The notes under the pieces were generated by a model. That model did no database searches, had not been told where the DNA came from, and worked only from the letters and a program-made list of their open reading frames with translations. A stretch of DNA of 64,000 nt, taken from contig CAVSZK010000012.1 in NCBI GenBank assembly GCA_963732415.1, forward strand, positions 124,001 to 188,000, read 5' to 3'. Position numbers and translations under genes: made by a program. How positions within the stretch are numbered: position 1 is the stretch's first letter; each line of letters starts with the position of its first letter. Below are positions 1 through 10,993 of the stretch, in pieces. The DNA is from RPQJ01 sp963732415 (GTDB lineage Bacteria > Pseudomonadota > Gammaproteobacteria > Steroidobacterales > Steroidobacteraceae).

Positions 1-299
1 GTGAATTCGGCCAGTTCTTCCTCGAGCGCGTGGTGCTCACGCGTGTGACCACTTATCAGGTGCGAGGCACCGCTGCCGACACCCCAGCGGCGCGCGGCGT
101 CGACGAAGGCCGCGGTCACCTCGGGGTGATCGGCGAGGCCGAGGTAGTCGTTGCTGCAGAAGGCGAGGTATTCGCGTTCGCCGATCCGCAGCCGCGTGGA
201 TCCCGCGGTCCGAGATTCGACGATCGAGCGGCTGCGCTCGCGCCCGGCTGTGCGCAGCTGTTCGAGACCGGTGGCGAGTTCTGCCTCGAGAGCCCGCAT
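1..299 (-). CDS. bioF: 8-amino-7-oxononanoate synthase, N-terminal part (cut by window edge)
   Basis: This is a PLP enzyme of biotin synthesis that condenses pimeloyl-ACP (or pimeloyl-CoA) with L-alanine. Only about the first 99 residues are inside the window. They read MRALEAELATGLEQLR and continue to YLAFCSNDYLGLADHPEV and GVGSGASHLISGHTREHHAL, which are hallmark stretches of the alpha-oxoamine synthase family N-terminus. The ATG lies 9 bases downstream of the bioB stop, so the two genes are very likely co-transcribed. The catalytic lysine lies beyond the edge and cannot be checked. The frame was translated by hand from the minus strand. Confidence 0.93.
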   Translation of the reverse strand, partial: MRALEAELATGLEQLRTAGRERSRSIVESRTAGSTRLRIGEREYLAFCSNDYLGLADHPEVTAAFVDAARRWGVGSGASHLISGHTREHHALEEELAEF

Positions 300-308
300 G
301 AGCGCAGC

Positions 309-1307
309 TCAGGCGGCCGGGGTCATGTCCGCGGCAGTCTCCCGCGTGAGGCCGAGGCGGGCGAAGAGTTCGTCGTCGCGATTCCTGCCGGGATTCGGCG
401 TGGTGAGCAGGCGCTCGCCGTAGAAGATCGAGTTGGCACCCGCCAGGAAACACAGCGCCTGCACCGCATCGCTCATCTCGGTACGACCCGCCGACAGCCT
501 CACGTAGGAACGCGGCATCAGCAGCCGCGCAGTGGCCACGGTGCGCACCAGGTCGAGCGGGTCGAGCGGCGGCAGGCCGTCGAGCGGGGTGCCCTTGACC
601 TGGACCAGCTGGTTGATCGGCACGCTCTCCGGGTGCGCGGGCAGCGTGGCGAGCGTGTGCAGCAGCTGCACGCGATCGAGCTCCGACTCGCCCATCCCGA
701 GAATACCGCCACAGCAGACCTTGAGGCCGGCGTCGCGTACCGCCCCGAGCGTGTCGAGCCGGTCCTGGTAGGTGCGGGTGGTGATGATCTCGCCGTAGAA
801 CGCCTCGGAGGTGTCCAGGTTGTGGTTGTAGTAGTCGAGTCCGGCGTCCTTCAGCTCGCGCGCCTGCCCCGGCGACAGCATGCCGAGCGTCGCGCAGGTC
901 TCGAGACCCAGCGCATTTACCGCGCGGACCATCTCCTTCACCTGCTCGAGCTGCTTAGGCTTGGGGCTGCGGTACGCGGCACCCATGCAGAAGCGGGTTG
1001 CGCCGCCGGCCCGGGCGGCCTGGGCTGCCGCCACCACCGCTGCGACGTCGAGTACCTCGTCGCGCTCGAGGCCCGTGTCGTGCCGCACGCTCTGCGGGCA
1101 GTAGGCGCAGTCCTCGGGGCAGGCGCCGGTCTTGACCGACAGCAGTGTGCTGACCTGCACACGATTCGGATCAAACGCCAGCCGGTGCACGCGCTGCGCG
1201 TGATAGAGCAAGTCATTGAACGGCAGAGCATTCAGCGCGCGCGCCTCGTCCAGTGTCCAGTCGGTGCGGACAGCGCCGAGGCGCTCCAGGTCGATCGTCG
1301 TCATCAT
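309..1307 (-). CDS. bioB: biotin synthase
   Basis: A radical SAM enzyme that inserts sulfur into dethiobiotin, the last step of biotin synthesis. The 332-residue product has the radical-SAM cluster motif CPEDCAYC (Cys63, Cys67, Cys70) followed by PQS, the YYNHNLDTS stretch of the substrate pocket, and a [12 protein letters not shown] segment carrying the arginine typical of the BioB [2Fe-2S] site. Length is close to E. coli BioB (346). It starts with ATG at 1307 (a second ATG follows directly) and is the first gene of a bioB-bioF transcript. A BirA-type operator lies about 105 bases upstream, so biotin repression is likely. Confidence 0.98.
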   Translation of the reverse strand: MMTTIDLERLGAVRTDWTLDEARALNALPFNDLLYHAQRVHRLAFDPNRVQVSTLLSVKTGACPEDCAYCPQSVRHDTGLERDEVLDVAAVVAAAQAARAGGATRFCMGAAYRSPKPKQLEQVKEMVRAVNALGLETCATLGMLSPGQARELKDAGLDYYNHNLDTSEAFYGEIITTRTYQDRLDTLGAVRDAGLKVCCGGILGMGESELDRVQLLHTLATLPAHPESVPINQLVQVKGTPLDGLPPLDPLDLVRTVATARLLMPRSYVRLSAGRTEMSDAVQALCFLAGANSIFYGERLLTTPNPGRNRDDELFARLGLTRETAADMTPAA

Positions 1308-1387
1308 GAATCCTGTGGTTTGCGCGCGAAATTGCGGCTGTAGCCGGTCGGTGGCGGCAGCATGCTGGTTGCCGGCAGTCGGGCTGC

Positions 1388-1417
1388 AGTATTGAAAGCC
1401 GTCCCACCGGCTGTCAA
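1388..1417 (-). promoter_or_regulatory. putative sigma-70 promoter of bioB-bioF
   Basis: On the minus strand a perfect TTGACA (-35, 1417 to 1412) is followed after 17-18 bases by CAATAC/AATACT (-10, about 1394 to 1388). It points at bioB, about 80 bases downstream. The -35 lies inside one half of the BirA-like operator, as expected for a repressible bio promoter. Assignment is by inspection only. Confidence 0.55.
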
Positions 1418-1443
1418 CCGGATATGCGTGACTGGGTTGACAG
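1411..1443. promoter_or_regulatory. BirA-type biotin operator
   Basis: Perfect inverted repeat CTGTCAACC (1411-1419), 15-base spacer, GGTTGACAG (1435-1443). Spacing and half-site pattern match the bacterial BirA box (TTGTAAACC-N15-GGTTTACAA type). It overlaps the -35 of the bioB promoter and also contains the comF start codon (1424) in its spacer. The birA gene is not in this window. Confidence 0.75.
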
Positions 1444-2146
1444 GAATCTCGATCGCCTCGGCGGCCTGCTGCTGCCGCCCCGTTGCATCCTCTGCGGCAG
1501 CCGCGGCCAGGCGCCGTTGCTCGACCTGTGCGGCCCTTGCGAACAATCGCTGCCGCCGGCGGATCCGGTGGTCCGGGCCGGGCCAGCGCCGCTGCGCAGC
1601 AGCTGTGCGCCGTTTGAGTATGGCTACCCGCTTGATTACCTGGTGCACGCGCTCAAATACCGTGGCCAGCTCGCCGCCGGCCGCGTGCTCGGCAGCCTGC
1701 TCGGCAGCCGGGTCGCGGCCCTGGGTCTGGGCCGGGATGCGGACGTGCTGGTGCCCGTGCCGCTGCACCGGTCGCGTCACGCGACGCGTGGTTTCAACCA
1801 GTCGGCGGAAATTGCGCGCTGGGTGTCGCGACAGGCGGGGCCGCCGGTCGACCCGCGGCTCGCCGCGCGTCGCCGGGCCACGCTGCCGCAAGTCGGGCTC
1901 CAATTGCCGGATCGCGAGGCGAACGTGCGCGGCGCTTTCGTGGCCGCAGCCGCGGTGGCCGGCCGGCGCGTGGTCGTCATCGACGACGTCACCACGACCG
2001 GCAGCACGCTGCAGGAACTGGCCGCGGCTCTGATAGCGGCCGGCGCCGCCGAGGTCGATGCATGGTGCGTCGCGCGCGCCGGCCGTCGCGAGATCCGGGT
2101 GATGGCGACCGGCGAACGGTCGCCCGGACCCGACAGGATGCGCTAG
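1424..2146 (+). CDS. comF: ComF family phosphoribosyltransferase-like protein
   Basis: A homolog of ComF/GntX, needed for natural transformation in several bacteria. The 240-residue product has an N-terminal zinc-finger-like part (PPRCILCG, then LCGPC) and a C-terminal PRTase fold with the PRPP-binding signature [14 protein letters not shown]. The conserved [19 protein letters not shown] block of the family is present. The gene is divergent from bioB, an arrangement seen in many gammaproteobacteria. Its ATG sits inside the BirA-type operator, so BirA could also affect comF; this is inference. The biochemical substrate of the family is not settled. Confidence 0.93.
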   Translation: MRDWVDRNLDRLGGLLLPPRCILCGSRGQAPLLDLCGPCEQSLPPADPVVRAGPAPLRSSCAPFEYGYPLDYLVHALKYRGQLAAGRVLGSLLGSRVAALGLGRDADVLVPVPLHRSRHATRGFNQSAEIARWVSRQAGPPVDPRLAARRRATLPQVGLQLPDREANVRGAFVAAAAVAGRRVVVIDDVTTTGSTLQELAAALIAAGAAEVDAWCVARAGRREIRVMATGERSPGPDRMR

Positions 2147-2190
2147 GCTTCCGGGCCCGCTTGGAAACGGTTCTCTTCTAAAACGGACGC

Positions 2191-4989
2191 ATGCTGCTCC
2201 CGATCGCCATCCTGATCCCGCTTGCGGGCGCCTGGTTGCCGGCCGTGCTGAGCCGCACGCTCGGGGTCGACCCGGCTCGCACGACCGCGGCCATGGTGGC
2301 GGTGGCGCTCGCCATCGTGCTGTCGCAGTCCGGAATGGTCCTCGAGGGCGGCACGCTGGTGCAGAGCTGGCCCTGGATGCCGGCGCTGGGCCTGAACGCG
2401 TCGTTTCGCCTCGACGGCTTCGGCCTGCTGTTCGCGCTGCTGATCCTGGTCATCGGGCTGCTGGTCGTCGTGTATGCACGCTACTACTTGAGCCCCGACG
2501 ACTCGCAGGAGCGCTTTTTCGGCCTGCTGCTGCTGTTCATGGGGGCGATGCTCGGCATAGTCCTGTCCGAAAACCTGCTGCTGCTCGCGACGTTCTGGGA
2601 GCTGACGAGCCTGAGCTCGTTCCTGCTGATCGGATTCTGGCGCCACGAGCCCGAGGCGCGGCGCGGCGCGCGGCTCGCACTGATGGTCACGGGCGCGGGC
2701 GGGCTGGCGCTGCTGGCCGGGGTGCTGCTGCTCGGCCACGTGGTGGGCAGCTACGAGCTGACGCAGGTACTGGCCTCGGGCGCGCAGATCAAGGCGCACC
2801 CGCTCTACGAGCTGATCCTTGCCCTGGTGCTGCTCGGCGCATTCACCAAGTCCGCGCAGTTCCCGTTCCACTTCTGGCTGCCGCACGCAATGGCCGCGCC
2901 GACGCCGGTCAGCGCCTACCTGCACTCCGCAACCATGGTGAAGGCAGGCGTCTTCCTGCTGGGCCGGCTGTTCCCGGCGCTCGCCGGCACCGAGACCTGG
3001 TTCTTCGTCGTGAGCGGGGTCGGCCTCACGACACAGCTCTTCGCCTCCTACGTCGCGCTGTTCCGCCACGACCTCAAGGGGTTGCTCGCCTATTCGACGG
3101 TGAGCAACCTCGGCCTGATCACGTTGCTGTTCGGCCTCGGCACGCCGCTCGGCGAGATCGCCGCGGTGTTCCACATCATCAATCACGCGGTGTTCAAGGC
3201 GTCGCTGTTCATGGCGGCCGGCATCGTCGACCACGAGACCGGCACGCGGGACATGCGCCGGTTGAGCGGCCTCGCGCGCTTCATGCCCTGGACCGCGGCG
3301 CTCGCGACCATCGCCGCGGGTGCGATGGCGGGCGTGCCGTTGTTGAACGGGTTCCTGAGCAAGGAGATGTTCTTCGCCGAGTCGTTCCAGGTGCAGTGGT
3401 TCGGCAGCGGGTACTGGCTGATGCCGGTGGCGGCGACGCTGACTGGCATCTTCACCGTGGCCTACTCGACGCGCTTCGTCCACGACGTGTTCTTCGGGCC
3501 GCCGCCGCAGGGGCTGCCGAAGATCCCGCACGAACCGCCACGATGGATGAAAGTGCCGGTCGAGGTGCTGGTGGCGCTGTGCCTGCTCGTCGGACTGGCG
3601 CCCGCGATCACGGTTGCTCCCCTGCTGCGCGCGGCAGCGACCGCCGTGCTGCAGGCCCCGCTACCCGAGTTTTCGCTCAGGCTCTGGCATGGGTTCAACC
3701 TGCCGCTGCTGATGAGCGTGGTCGCCTTCGCGGGCGGCGCGCTCGTCTATTTCACGCGCCGCTACCATTTCGACCTGCACGGGTACCAGGCGCGACTGGT
3801 GGACGGCCGCGCGTTGAGCGAGATCGCGGTCGCCCGCACGGTCCGGGGCGCGCGCTGGCTGGTCGAGCGCATCGCCAACGGGTCGCTGCAGCGCTATGTA
3901 CTGCTGCTCGTGCTGGCTGCGCTCGTGCTCGGCCTCGCAGGAGCGCGCGGCCTCACGCTGTCCGGGCCCGTCGCGATGACGCCGCCCGACGCGCTCGCCG
4001 TGCTGCTGACCGTCGCGCTCGTGCTCACTGCGATCGCAGCCACCGTGCTGCATGCCCGGCGGTTGCTGGCGGTGGTCCTGATCGGTGTCGTCGGGCTCGT
4101 CGTATCGCTGGCCTTCGTGCGCTTCTCGGCGCCCGATCTCGCGCTGACGCAGTTGCTCGTCGAGATCGTGACGGTGATCCTGCTGCTGCTGGCGATGTAC
4201 TTCCTGCCCGCGGAAACGCCCCAGGACTCGACCCGATTGCGGCGCGGACGTGACGTGCTGGTCGCCGTGGCTGGCGGCGGCGCGGTGGCCGCGCTCGCCT
4301 GGGCGCTGCTGACGCGTCCGCTCGACACGATCGCGTGGTATTACCTGGAGAACGCGAAGCCGGCCGGCGGCGGGTACAACGTCGTCAACGTGATCCTGGT
4401 GGACTTCCGCGGCTTCGACACGCTCGGTGAGATCACGGTCCTCGCGATTGCCGCCGTCGGCATCGTCGCGTTGCTGCAGGGGCTTCGGCTCGACGCGCCG
4501 GGCGTCGACCGGGAGGGCCGCCCGTGGGCCAGGGAGCGCTATCCGCTGATGTTGCGCGTGCTGTCGCGGCCGCTGCTGCCGCTCGCGCTGCTCGTGTCCG
4601 CCTACCTGTTCCTGCGCGGCCACAACGCACCGGGCGGCGGCTTCATCGCGGGGCTGGTCACTGGCACGGCGATCATCCTCCAGTACGTCGCTTACGGCAG
4701 CGAGTGGGCGCACGAGCGGTTGCCGTGGAGCTACTCGAACGTCGTCGCGGCCGGGCTGCTGCTCGCAACCTTGACCGGGATCGCGAGCTGGGTGTTCGGC
4801 GCGCCGTTCCTGACGTCCACGTTCGGCTACGTGACCTGGCCGGTCGTCGGCCAGTTCGAGCTCGCAAGCGCGATGGTCTTCGACCTCGGCATCTACCTTG
4901 CCGTCGTGGGCGTCGTGCTCGTGATCATCGGGCGGCTCGGCGGGCTCTCCGGGCCCGCAACCCGCGCCGCGGGTCCGGGAGAGAAATAG
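2191..4989 (+). CDS. mrpA: Mrp/Pha cation-proton antiporter subunit A fused with subunit B
   Basis: The large membrane subunit of the multi-subunit Na+(K+)/H+ antiporter related to respiratory complex I. The 932-residue product has an NuoL-like N-terminal half with the conserved membrane glutamate (LLATFWELTSLSSFLL) and lysine (GAFTKSAQFPFHFWLPHAM), and a histidine-bearing helix (HIINHAVFKASLFM). The part after about residue 600 holds the MrpA C-terminal domain, and the last 130 or so residues (beginning near SRPLLPLALLVSAYLFLRG) correspond to MrpB. This A-B fusion is the group 2 (PhaA/B) layout. It is the first gene of a tight operon and is followed one base later by the C subunit. Numerous hydrophobic helices fill the whole length. 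Confidence 0.96.
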   Translation: MLLPIAILIPLAGAWLPAVLSRTLGVDPARTTAAMVAVALAIVLSQSGMVLEGGTLVQSWPWMPALGLNASFRLDGFGLLFALLILVIGLLVVVYARYYLSPDDSQERFFGLLLLFMGAMLGIVLSENLLLLATFWELTSLSSFLLIGFWRHEPEARRGARLALMVTGAGGLALLAGVLLLGHVVGSYELTQVLASGAQIKAHPLYELILALVLLGAFTKSAQFPFHFWLPHAMAAPTPVSAYLHSATMVKAGVFLLGRLFPALAGTETWFFVVSGVGLTTQLFASYVALFRHDLKGLLAYSTVSNLGLITLLFGLGTPLGEIAAVFHIINHAVFKASLFMAAGIVDHETGTRDMRRLSGLARFMPWTAALATIAAGAMAGVPLLNGFLSKEMFFAESFQVQWFGSGYWLMPVAATLTGIFTVAYSTRFVHDVFFGPPPQGLPKIPHEPPRWMKVPVEVLVALCLLVGLAPAITVAPLLRAAATAVLQAPLPEFSLRLWHGFNLPLLMSVVAFAGGALVYFTRRYHFDLHGYQARLVDGRALSEIAVARTVRGARWLVERIANGSLQRYVLLLVLAALVLGLAGARGLTLSGPVAMTPPDALAVLLTVALVLTAIAATVLHARRLLAVVLIGVVGLVVSLAFVRFSAPDLALTQLLVEIVTVILLLLAMYFLPAETPQDSTRLRRGRDVLVAVAGGGAVAALAWALLTRPLDTIAWYYLENAKPAGGGYNVVNVILVDFRGFDTLGEITVLAIAAVGIVALLQGLRLDAPGVDREGRPWARERYPLMLRVLSRPLLPLALLVSAYLFLRGHNAPGGGFIAGLVTGTAIILQYVAYGSEWAHERLPWSYSNVVAAGLLLATLTGIASWVFGAPFLTSTFGYVTWPVVGQFELASAMVFDLGIYLAVVGVVLVIIGRLGGLSGPATRAAGPGEK

Positions 4990-4990
4990 C

Positions 4991-5317
4991 ATGGAAGCCC
5001 TGGTCGCCATCGCCATCGGCGTGCTGGTTGCTGCGGGTCTGTACCTGATGCTGCGCGCGCGTACGTTTCCCGTGCTGCTCGGGCTGACGCTGCTGTCCTA
5101 TGCGGTGAACCTGTTCCTGTTCGCCTCGGGCCGGCTCGTCGTGGCGAGCGCGCCGCTCACGGACCAGGGACTCGAGCGTTACCCGGATCCGGTGCCCCAG
5201 GCACTGGTGCTCACCGCGATCGTGATCGGGTTCGGCATGACCGCGCTGCTGGTCGTGCTGGCGTTGCGTGCGCTCCGCGAGACCGGCAGCGACCGCGTGG
5301 ACGGAGGCCAGGGTTGA
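4991..5317 (+). CDS. mrpC: Mrp/Pha antiporter subunit C (NuoK-like)
   Basis: A 108-residue membrane protein with three predicted helices, related to NuoK of complex I. It begins MEALVAIAIGVLVAAGLYLM and contains GLTLLSYAVNLFLFASG and DPVPQALVLTAIVIGFGMTA, all typical of MrpC. It starts one base after the subunit A stop. Its TGA overlaps the TTG start of subunit D, which suggests translational coupling. It works in the inner membrane as part of the seven-subunit antiporter. Confidence 0.96.
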   Translation: MEALVAIAIGVLVAAGLYLMLRARTFPVLLGLTLLSYAVNLFLFASGRLVVASAPLTDQGLERYPDPVPQALVLTAIVIGFGMTALLVVLALRALRETGSDRVDGGQG

Positions 5318-6846
5318 ACCACCTCGCCATCCTGCCGGTGCTGCTGCCGCTCGTGACGGGCAGCCTGCTGCTGCTCTCGAGCCGCCTGGCCGAAGGCCTG
5401 CGCCGTGCCGTCGGCTTCGCAGCGACTCTGGCGCTGCTGCCGGTCGCGCTGCTCCTGATGTCGCAGGTGGCCGACGGCTCGTACGTTGTCTACTCGCTCG
5501 GCGGGTGGCAGCCCCCGTTCGGCATCGTGCTGGTTGCGGACCAGCTGTCGGCACTGATGCTGCTGCTGACCGCGATCGTGGCGCTGGCGAGCCACGTCTA
5601 CGCGGGGGACGGCCAGGACACGGCCGGGCCGCATTTCCAGGCATTGTTCCAGTTCCAGCTGCTCGGCATCAACGGCGCCTTCCTGACCGGCGACCTGTTC
5701 AACCTGTTCGTGTTCTTCGAGGTGTTGCTGATCGCCTTCTACACGCTGCTGCTGCACGGCCTCGGGCCGCAGCGCGTCGGCGCCGCGCTGCACGTCGTCG
5801 TCCTGAACCTGATCGGCTCTGCGCTGTTCCTGTTCGCCGTGGGCACGCTCTATGGCGTGACCGGGACGCTGAATTTCGCCGACCTTGCCCGCGTGATCCC
5901 CGAGCTCGATGCGGATGCCGCACCGCTCGCCCGCAGCGGCGCCTTGCTGCTGCTCGGCGTCTTCGCGCTCAAGGCGGCGATGCTGCCGCTGGGGTTCTGG
6001 TTGCCGCGTTCGTACGCCGCGGCCCTCGGTGCGACCGCCGCGCTGTTTGCCGTGCTGACCAAGGTCGGTGTCTACGCGATCCTGCGAGTGTTTCCGCTGG
6101 CGTTCGGCCCCGAAGCGGGCGAACTGGCCGGAGTGGCCGCGCCGTGGGTGCTGCCGGCAGCGCTAGCAACGCTCGCCTTCGGTGCGCTGGGGGTGCTGGC
6201 AGCACGCGCGCTGCGCGAGGCGGCCGGCTGGCTGGTCGTCTATTCGGTCGGCACGCTGCTCGTGGCCGTCGGCCTGTTCTCCGAAGCCGGTTACGCGGCC
6301 GCCGTCTATTACACGTGCCACTCGACGCTGGTGAGCGCCGCGCTGTTCCTGCTCGCGGACGTCGTGGCACGGCAGCGCAGCGCAGGCGGCGATCGTCTCG
6401 ACGTGGTCGACTCGATGCCGCAAGCCGGCCTGCTCGGGTCGCTGTTCTTCGTGACTGCCGTGGCGATGGCCGGCCTGCCGCCTCTGACTGGTTTCGCCGG
6501 CAAGATCATGATCCTTGACGCGGCGCGGGACAGCGACCTGGCGGTGGCGACCTGGAGCGTCCTGCTGGTGGCCGCGCTCGTCGTGATCGTCGCGCTCGCA
6601 CGCGCCGGCAGCGCGCTGTTCTGGCGCATCGCCGATGCAGGCTCCACGCAAGACGTCCGGCCTCGCGTTCCGCTGCGAGCGTTCGCGCCGATCGGGCTCC
6701 TGCTGGCCTCCGTCGTGGCCATGGTCGCCTGGGGCGGCAGCGTCACGGCCTACGCGTGGAGCACGGCCGGACAGCTCGCCCGGCCATCGGCGTACGTCGA
6801 GGCGGTGCTCGGCACCGCGGTGGACGACCGCAGGAACCTCCGGTGA
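5314..6846 (+). CDS. mrpD: Mrp/Pha antiporter subunit D (NuoN/NuoM-like)
   Basis: A 510-residue polytopic membrane protein of the antiporter, homologous to the proton-pumping subunits of complex I. The conserved glutamate helix NLFVFFEVLLIAFYTLLLHG and lysine helix FALKAAMLPLGFWLPRSYAA are visible, as is the late MAGLPPLTGFAGKIMIL motif. The only sensible start is a TTG at 5314, overlapping the mrpC stop and preceded by a GGAGG-like ribosome site. Its own TGA overlaps the GTG of mrpE. Confidence 0.96.
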   Translation: MNHLAILPVLLPLVTGSLLLLSSRLAEGLRRAVGFAATLALLPVALLLMSQVADGSYVVYSLGGWQPPFGIVLVADQLSALMLLLTAIVALASHVYAGDGQDTAGPHFQALFQFQLLGINGAFLTGDLFNLFVFFEVLLIAFYTLLLHGLGPQRVGAALHVVVLNLIGSALFLFAVGTLYGVTGTLNFADLARVIPELDADAAPLARSGALLLLGVFALKAAMLPLGFWLPRSYAAALGATAALFAVLTKVGVYAILRVFPLAFGPEAGELAGVAAPWVLPAALATLAFGALGVLAARALREAAGWLVVYSVGTLLVAVGLFSEAGYAAAVYYTCHSTLVSAALFLLADVVARQRSAGGDRLDVVDSMPQAGLLGSLFFVTAVAMAGLPPLTGFAGKIMILDAARDSDLAVATWSVLLVAALVVIVALARAGSALFWRIADAGSTQDVRPRVPLRAFAPIGLLLASVVAMVAWGGSVTAYAWSTAGQLARPSAYVEAVLGTAVDDRRNLR

Positions 6847-7349
6847 GCCCGGCGCGCTGGCTGTTTCCCCACCCGCTACTCAGCGTGCTACTGGTCGTAT
6901 GCTGGCTTTGGCTGAACAACACGCTTGCGCCCGGGCACGTCCTGCTCGGCGCGGCGCTCGCCACCGCCATCCCGTTCTTCACGCGGCGCTTCTGGCCGGA
7001 GCCGCTCGTGATCCGGCGACCGTTCAAGGTTGCGGAGTACTTGGTCGTGGTGCTCTACGACATCATCGTCGCCAACCTGGAAGTGGCCGCGATCATTCTC
7101 GGCCCGCTGTCGCGCGTGCGGCCGGCGTTCATTCGCGTGCCGCTCGACCTGAAGACGGATTTCGCCGTCACCGTGCTCGCGTCCACCGTGACGCTGACGC
7201 CCGGCACCGTGTCGGTGGAGATCGAGCCGGACGACGGCGGCGGCCGCGCGCTGGTCGTGCACGTGCTGCGTTGCCTCGACGAGGCGGCGATGGTCGCGAC
7301 GATAAAGACACGCTACGAGGGACGCCTCAAGGAGATCCTCGAATGCTGA
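6843..7349 (+). CDS. mrpE: Mrp/Pha antiporter subunit E
   Basis: A 168-residue subunit beginning MSPARWLFPHPLLSVLLVVC. Two or three N-terminal membrane helices are followed by a cytoplasmic domain with the family stretch TVTLTPGTVSVEI. The GTG start at 6843 overlaps the mrpD stop (GTGA). The reading frame stays open upstream, but that extension only shadows mrpD and lacks family similarity. MrpE has no complex I counterpart and is required for assembly or function in studied systems. Confidence 0.94.
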   Translation: MSPARWLFPHPLLSVLLVVCWLWLNNTLAPGHVLLGAALATAIPFFTRRFWPEPLVIRRPFKVAEYLVVVLYDIIVANLEVAAIILGPLSRVRPAFIRVPLDLKTDFAVTVLASTVTLTPGTVSVEIEPDDGGGRALVVHVLRCLDEAAMVATIKTRYEGRLKEILEC

Positions 7350-7612
7350 GCCACGCCATCGACATCGCGCTCGCGATGCTGGGGGCGTCGCTTGCGCTGG
7401 CGCTGGTGCGGTTGCTGCGCGGCCCGGACGTGACCGACCGGATCCTCGCGCTCGACACGCTGTACGTGAACAGTGCCGCGATGCTGGTCCTCTACGGCCT
7501 CAGGCTCGGCGCGGATCGTTACTATGAAGCCGCGCTGCTGATCGCGATGCTCGGCTTCATCACCACCGTCGTGCTGTCGAAGTTCCTGACGCGCGGCGAC
7601 ATCATCGAATAG
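7343..7612 (+). CDS. mrpF: Mrp/Pha antiporter subunit F
   Basis: An 89-residue membrane protein, MLSHAIDIALAMLGASLALA, with the conserved LLRGPDVTDRILALDTLYVN loop and three helices typical of MrpF. The ATG lies within the end of mrpE (7 bases of overlap). The frame is open far upstream, but that part only shadows mrpD and mrpE. It is a small membrane subunit of the antiporter complex. Confidence 0.95.
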   Translation: MLSHAIDIALAMLGASLALALVRLLRGPDVTDRILALDTLYVNSAAMLVLYGLRLGADRYYEAALLIAMLGFITTVVLSKFLTRGDIIE

Positions 7613-7621
7613 GAGAGTACC

Positions 7622-7969
7622 GTGCAGGCGACGTCATTGCTGGACTGGATCGTGGCCGCGCTGGTGCTCGTCGGCGCGGCGTTCGCGCTGATCGGCTCGC
7701 TCGGCTTGCTGCGCATGCCGGATTTCTTCACACGCCTGCATGGGCCGTCGAAGGCCACCACCCTCGGCATCGGCAGCATGCTGGTCGCCTCGGCGCTGTT
7801 CATGAGCTTCCGTGGCCCGGGCCTCTCGCTGCACGAGTTCATGATCTCGCTGTTCATCGCGATCACGACGCCGGTGGGTTCGCACCTGCTCGCCAAGGCG
7901 GCGCGGCATCGTCGCCTGCCGGGCTCCGAGGGCTGGCCGGTCGACGGCGATCAGCCGCGGAACAAGTAG
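7622..7969 (+). CDS. mrpG: Mrp/Pha antiporter subunit G
   Basis: A 115-residue last subunit of the antiporter operon. It has three hydrophobic helices and the signature LLRMPDFFTRLHGPSKATTL of the MrpG/PhaG family. It starts at GTG 7622 behind AGGAGAG. Its last 19 bases overlap the end of the convergent ubiA gene, so no separate terminator separates them. Confidence 0.95.
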   Translation: MQATSLLDWIVAALVLVGAAFALIGSLGLLRMPDFFTRLHGPSKATTLGIGSMLVASALFMSFRGPGLSLHEFMISLFIAITTPVGSHLLAKAARHRRLPGSEGWPVDGDQPRNK

Positions 7970-8865
7970 TCGAGCGCGAGGCCGGCGAATACCGCGAGCC
8001 CGAACAGGTTGTTGCCGAGGAAAGCACGGAAGCAGCGATCGGGGTCGCGATCGCGGATCAGCCACTGCTGGTGAGCCGCCAGCGCCGCCGCAACCAACAG
8101 TCCGTACCAGTACCAGCGGCCGAGGCTGTTCATGAGGCCCACGACCGCGAGCCCTGCAAGCGCCGCAGCCTGGAGCACGGCGACGATCGCGCGGTCGGCT
8201 CGTCCAAACAGGATCGCCGAGGAGCGGATACCGATGACCAGGTCGTCCTCGCGGTCGACCATCGCGTAAATCGTGTCGTACGCGGTCGTCCACAGCACCA
8301 CGGACAGGAACAGCACCCAGGCCTGCGGCGGCACCGAACCGGTCTGTGCGGCGAACACCATCGGCACCGACCAGCCGAACGCCGCGCCCAGGTAGGCTTG
8401 CGGAAGCGAGAAGAAGCGCTTCAGGAACGGATAGGTCACGGCCAGCACGCCGCCTATCAGCGCCAGCACCTGCGTGGGGCGGTTGAGCGGGATCAGCAGC
8501 GCGAGCGCGATCAGCCCCAGCACCGCAAACAGCGCCAGCGCCTCGGCGGTCGAGACCGACTGCCGGGCGAGCGGGCGGTCCGCGGTACGGCGGACGTGCG
8601 GGTCGTACTCGCGGTCCGCGAAGTCGTTGATGACGCAGCCGGCCGAGCGCATCACGAACGTGCCGACGACGAAGATCACGAACAGTCGCTCGTCGGGCCG
8701 GCCGGACGCGGCAATCCACAACGCCCACAGCACCGGCCAGAGCAGCAGCCAGATGCCGATCGGGCGGTCGATGCGCATCAGGCGCGCGTATTCGCGCAGC
8801 CGGCTGAACGCCGGTGCACGCGCGTCCCTCCCGCCCTGTCCTTCCACGTCACCTGCGTTGCCCAT
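7951..8865 (-). CDS. ubiA: 4-hydroxybenzoate polyprenyltransferase
   Basis: An integral membrane enzyme that attaches the polyprenyl tail to 4-hydroxybenzoate in ubiquinone synthesis. The 304-residue product has both Asp-rich prenyl-diphosphate/Mg2+ motifs: NDFADREYDPHVRRTADRPLA and, later, YDTIYAMVDREDDLVIG. About eight or nine hydrophobic helices are evident. The RPIGIWLLLWPVLWALW opening is typical of bacterial UbiA. The ATG at 8865 was taken; the methionine before RIDRPIG is an alternative shorter start. It lies just downstream of recG on the same strand and converges on mrpG. Confidence 0.96.
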   Translation of the reverse strand: MGNAGDVEGQGGRDARAPAFSRLREYARLMRIDRPIGIWLLLWPVLWALWIAASGRPDERLFVIFVVGTFVMRSAGCVINDFADREYDPHVRRTADRPLARQSVSTAEALALFAVLGLIALALLIPLNRPTQVLALIGGVLAVTYPFLKRFFSLPQAYLGAAFGWSVPMVFAAQTGSVPPQAWVLFLSVVLWTTAYDTIYAMVDREDDLVIGIRSSAILFGRADRAIVAVLQAAALAGLAVVGLMNSLGRWYWYGLLVAAALAAHQQWLIRDRDPDRCFRAFLGNNLFGLAVFAGLALDYLFRG

Positions 8866-8884
8866 CGGAACCCGTGTTGGCGTT

Positions 8885-10984
<2,100 letters not shown>

Positions 10985-10993
10985 GCGGTCGAT

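Noticed and set aside
2143..5016. Long minus-strand open frames (about 450 residues each) opposite mrpA
   Set aside because: They are composed of Arg/Gln/His/Glu-rich low-complexity sequence typical of antisense frames in GC-rich genes, while the plus strand encodes an unmistakable antiporter subunit.
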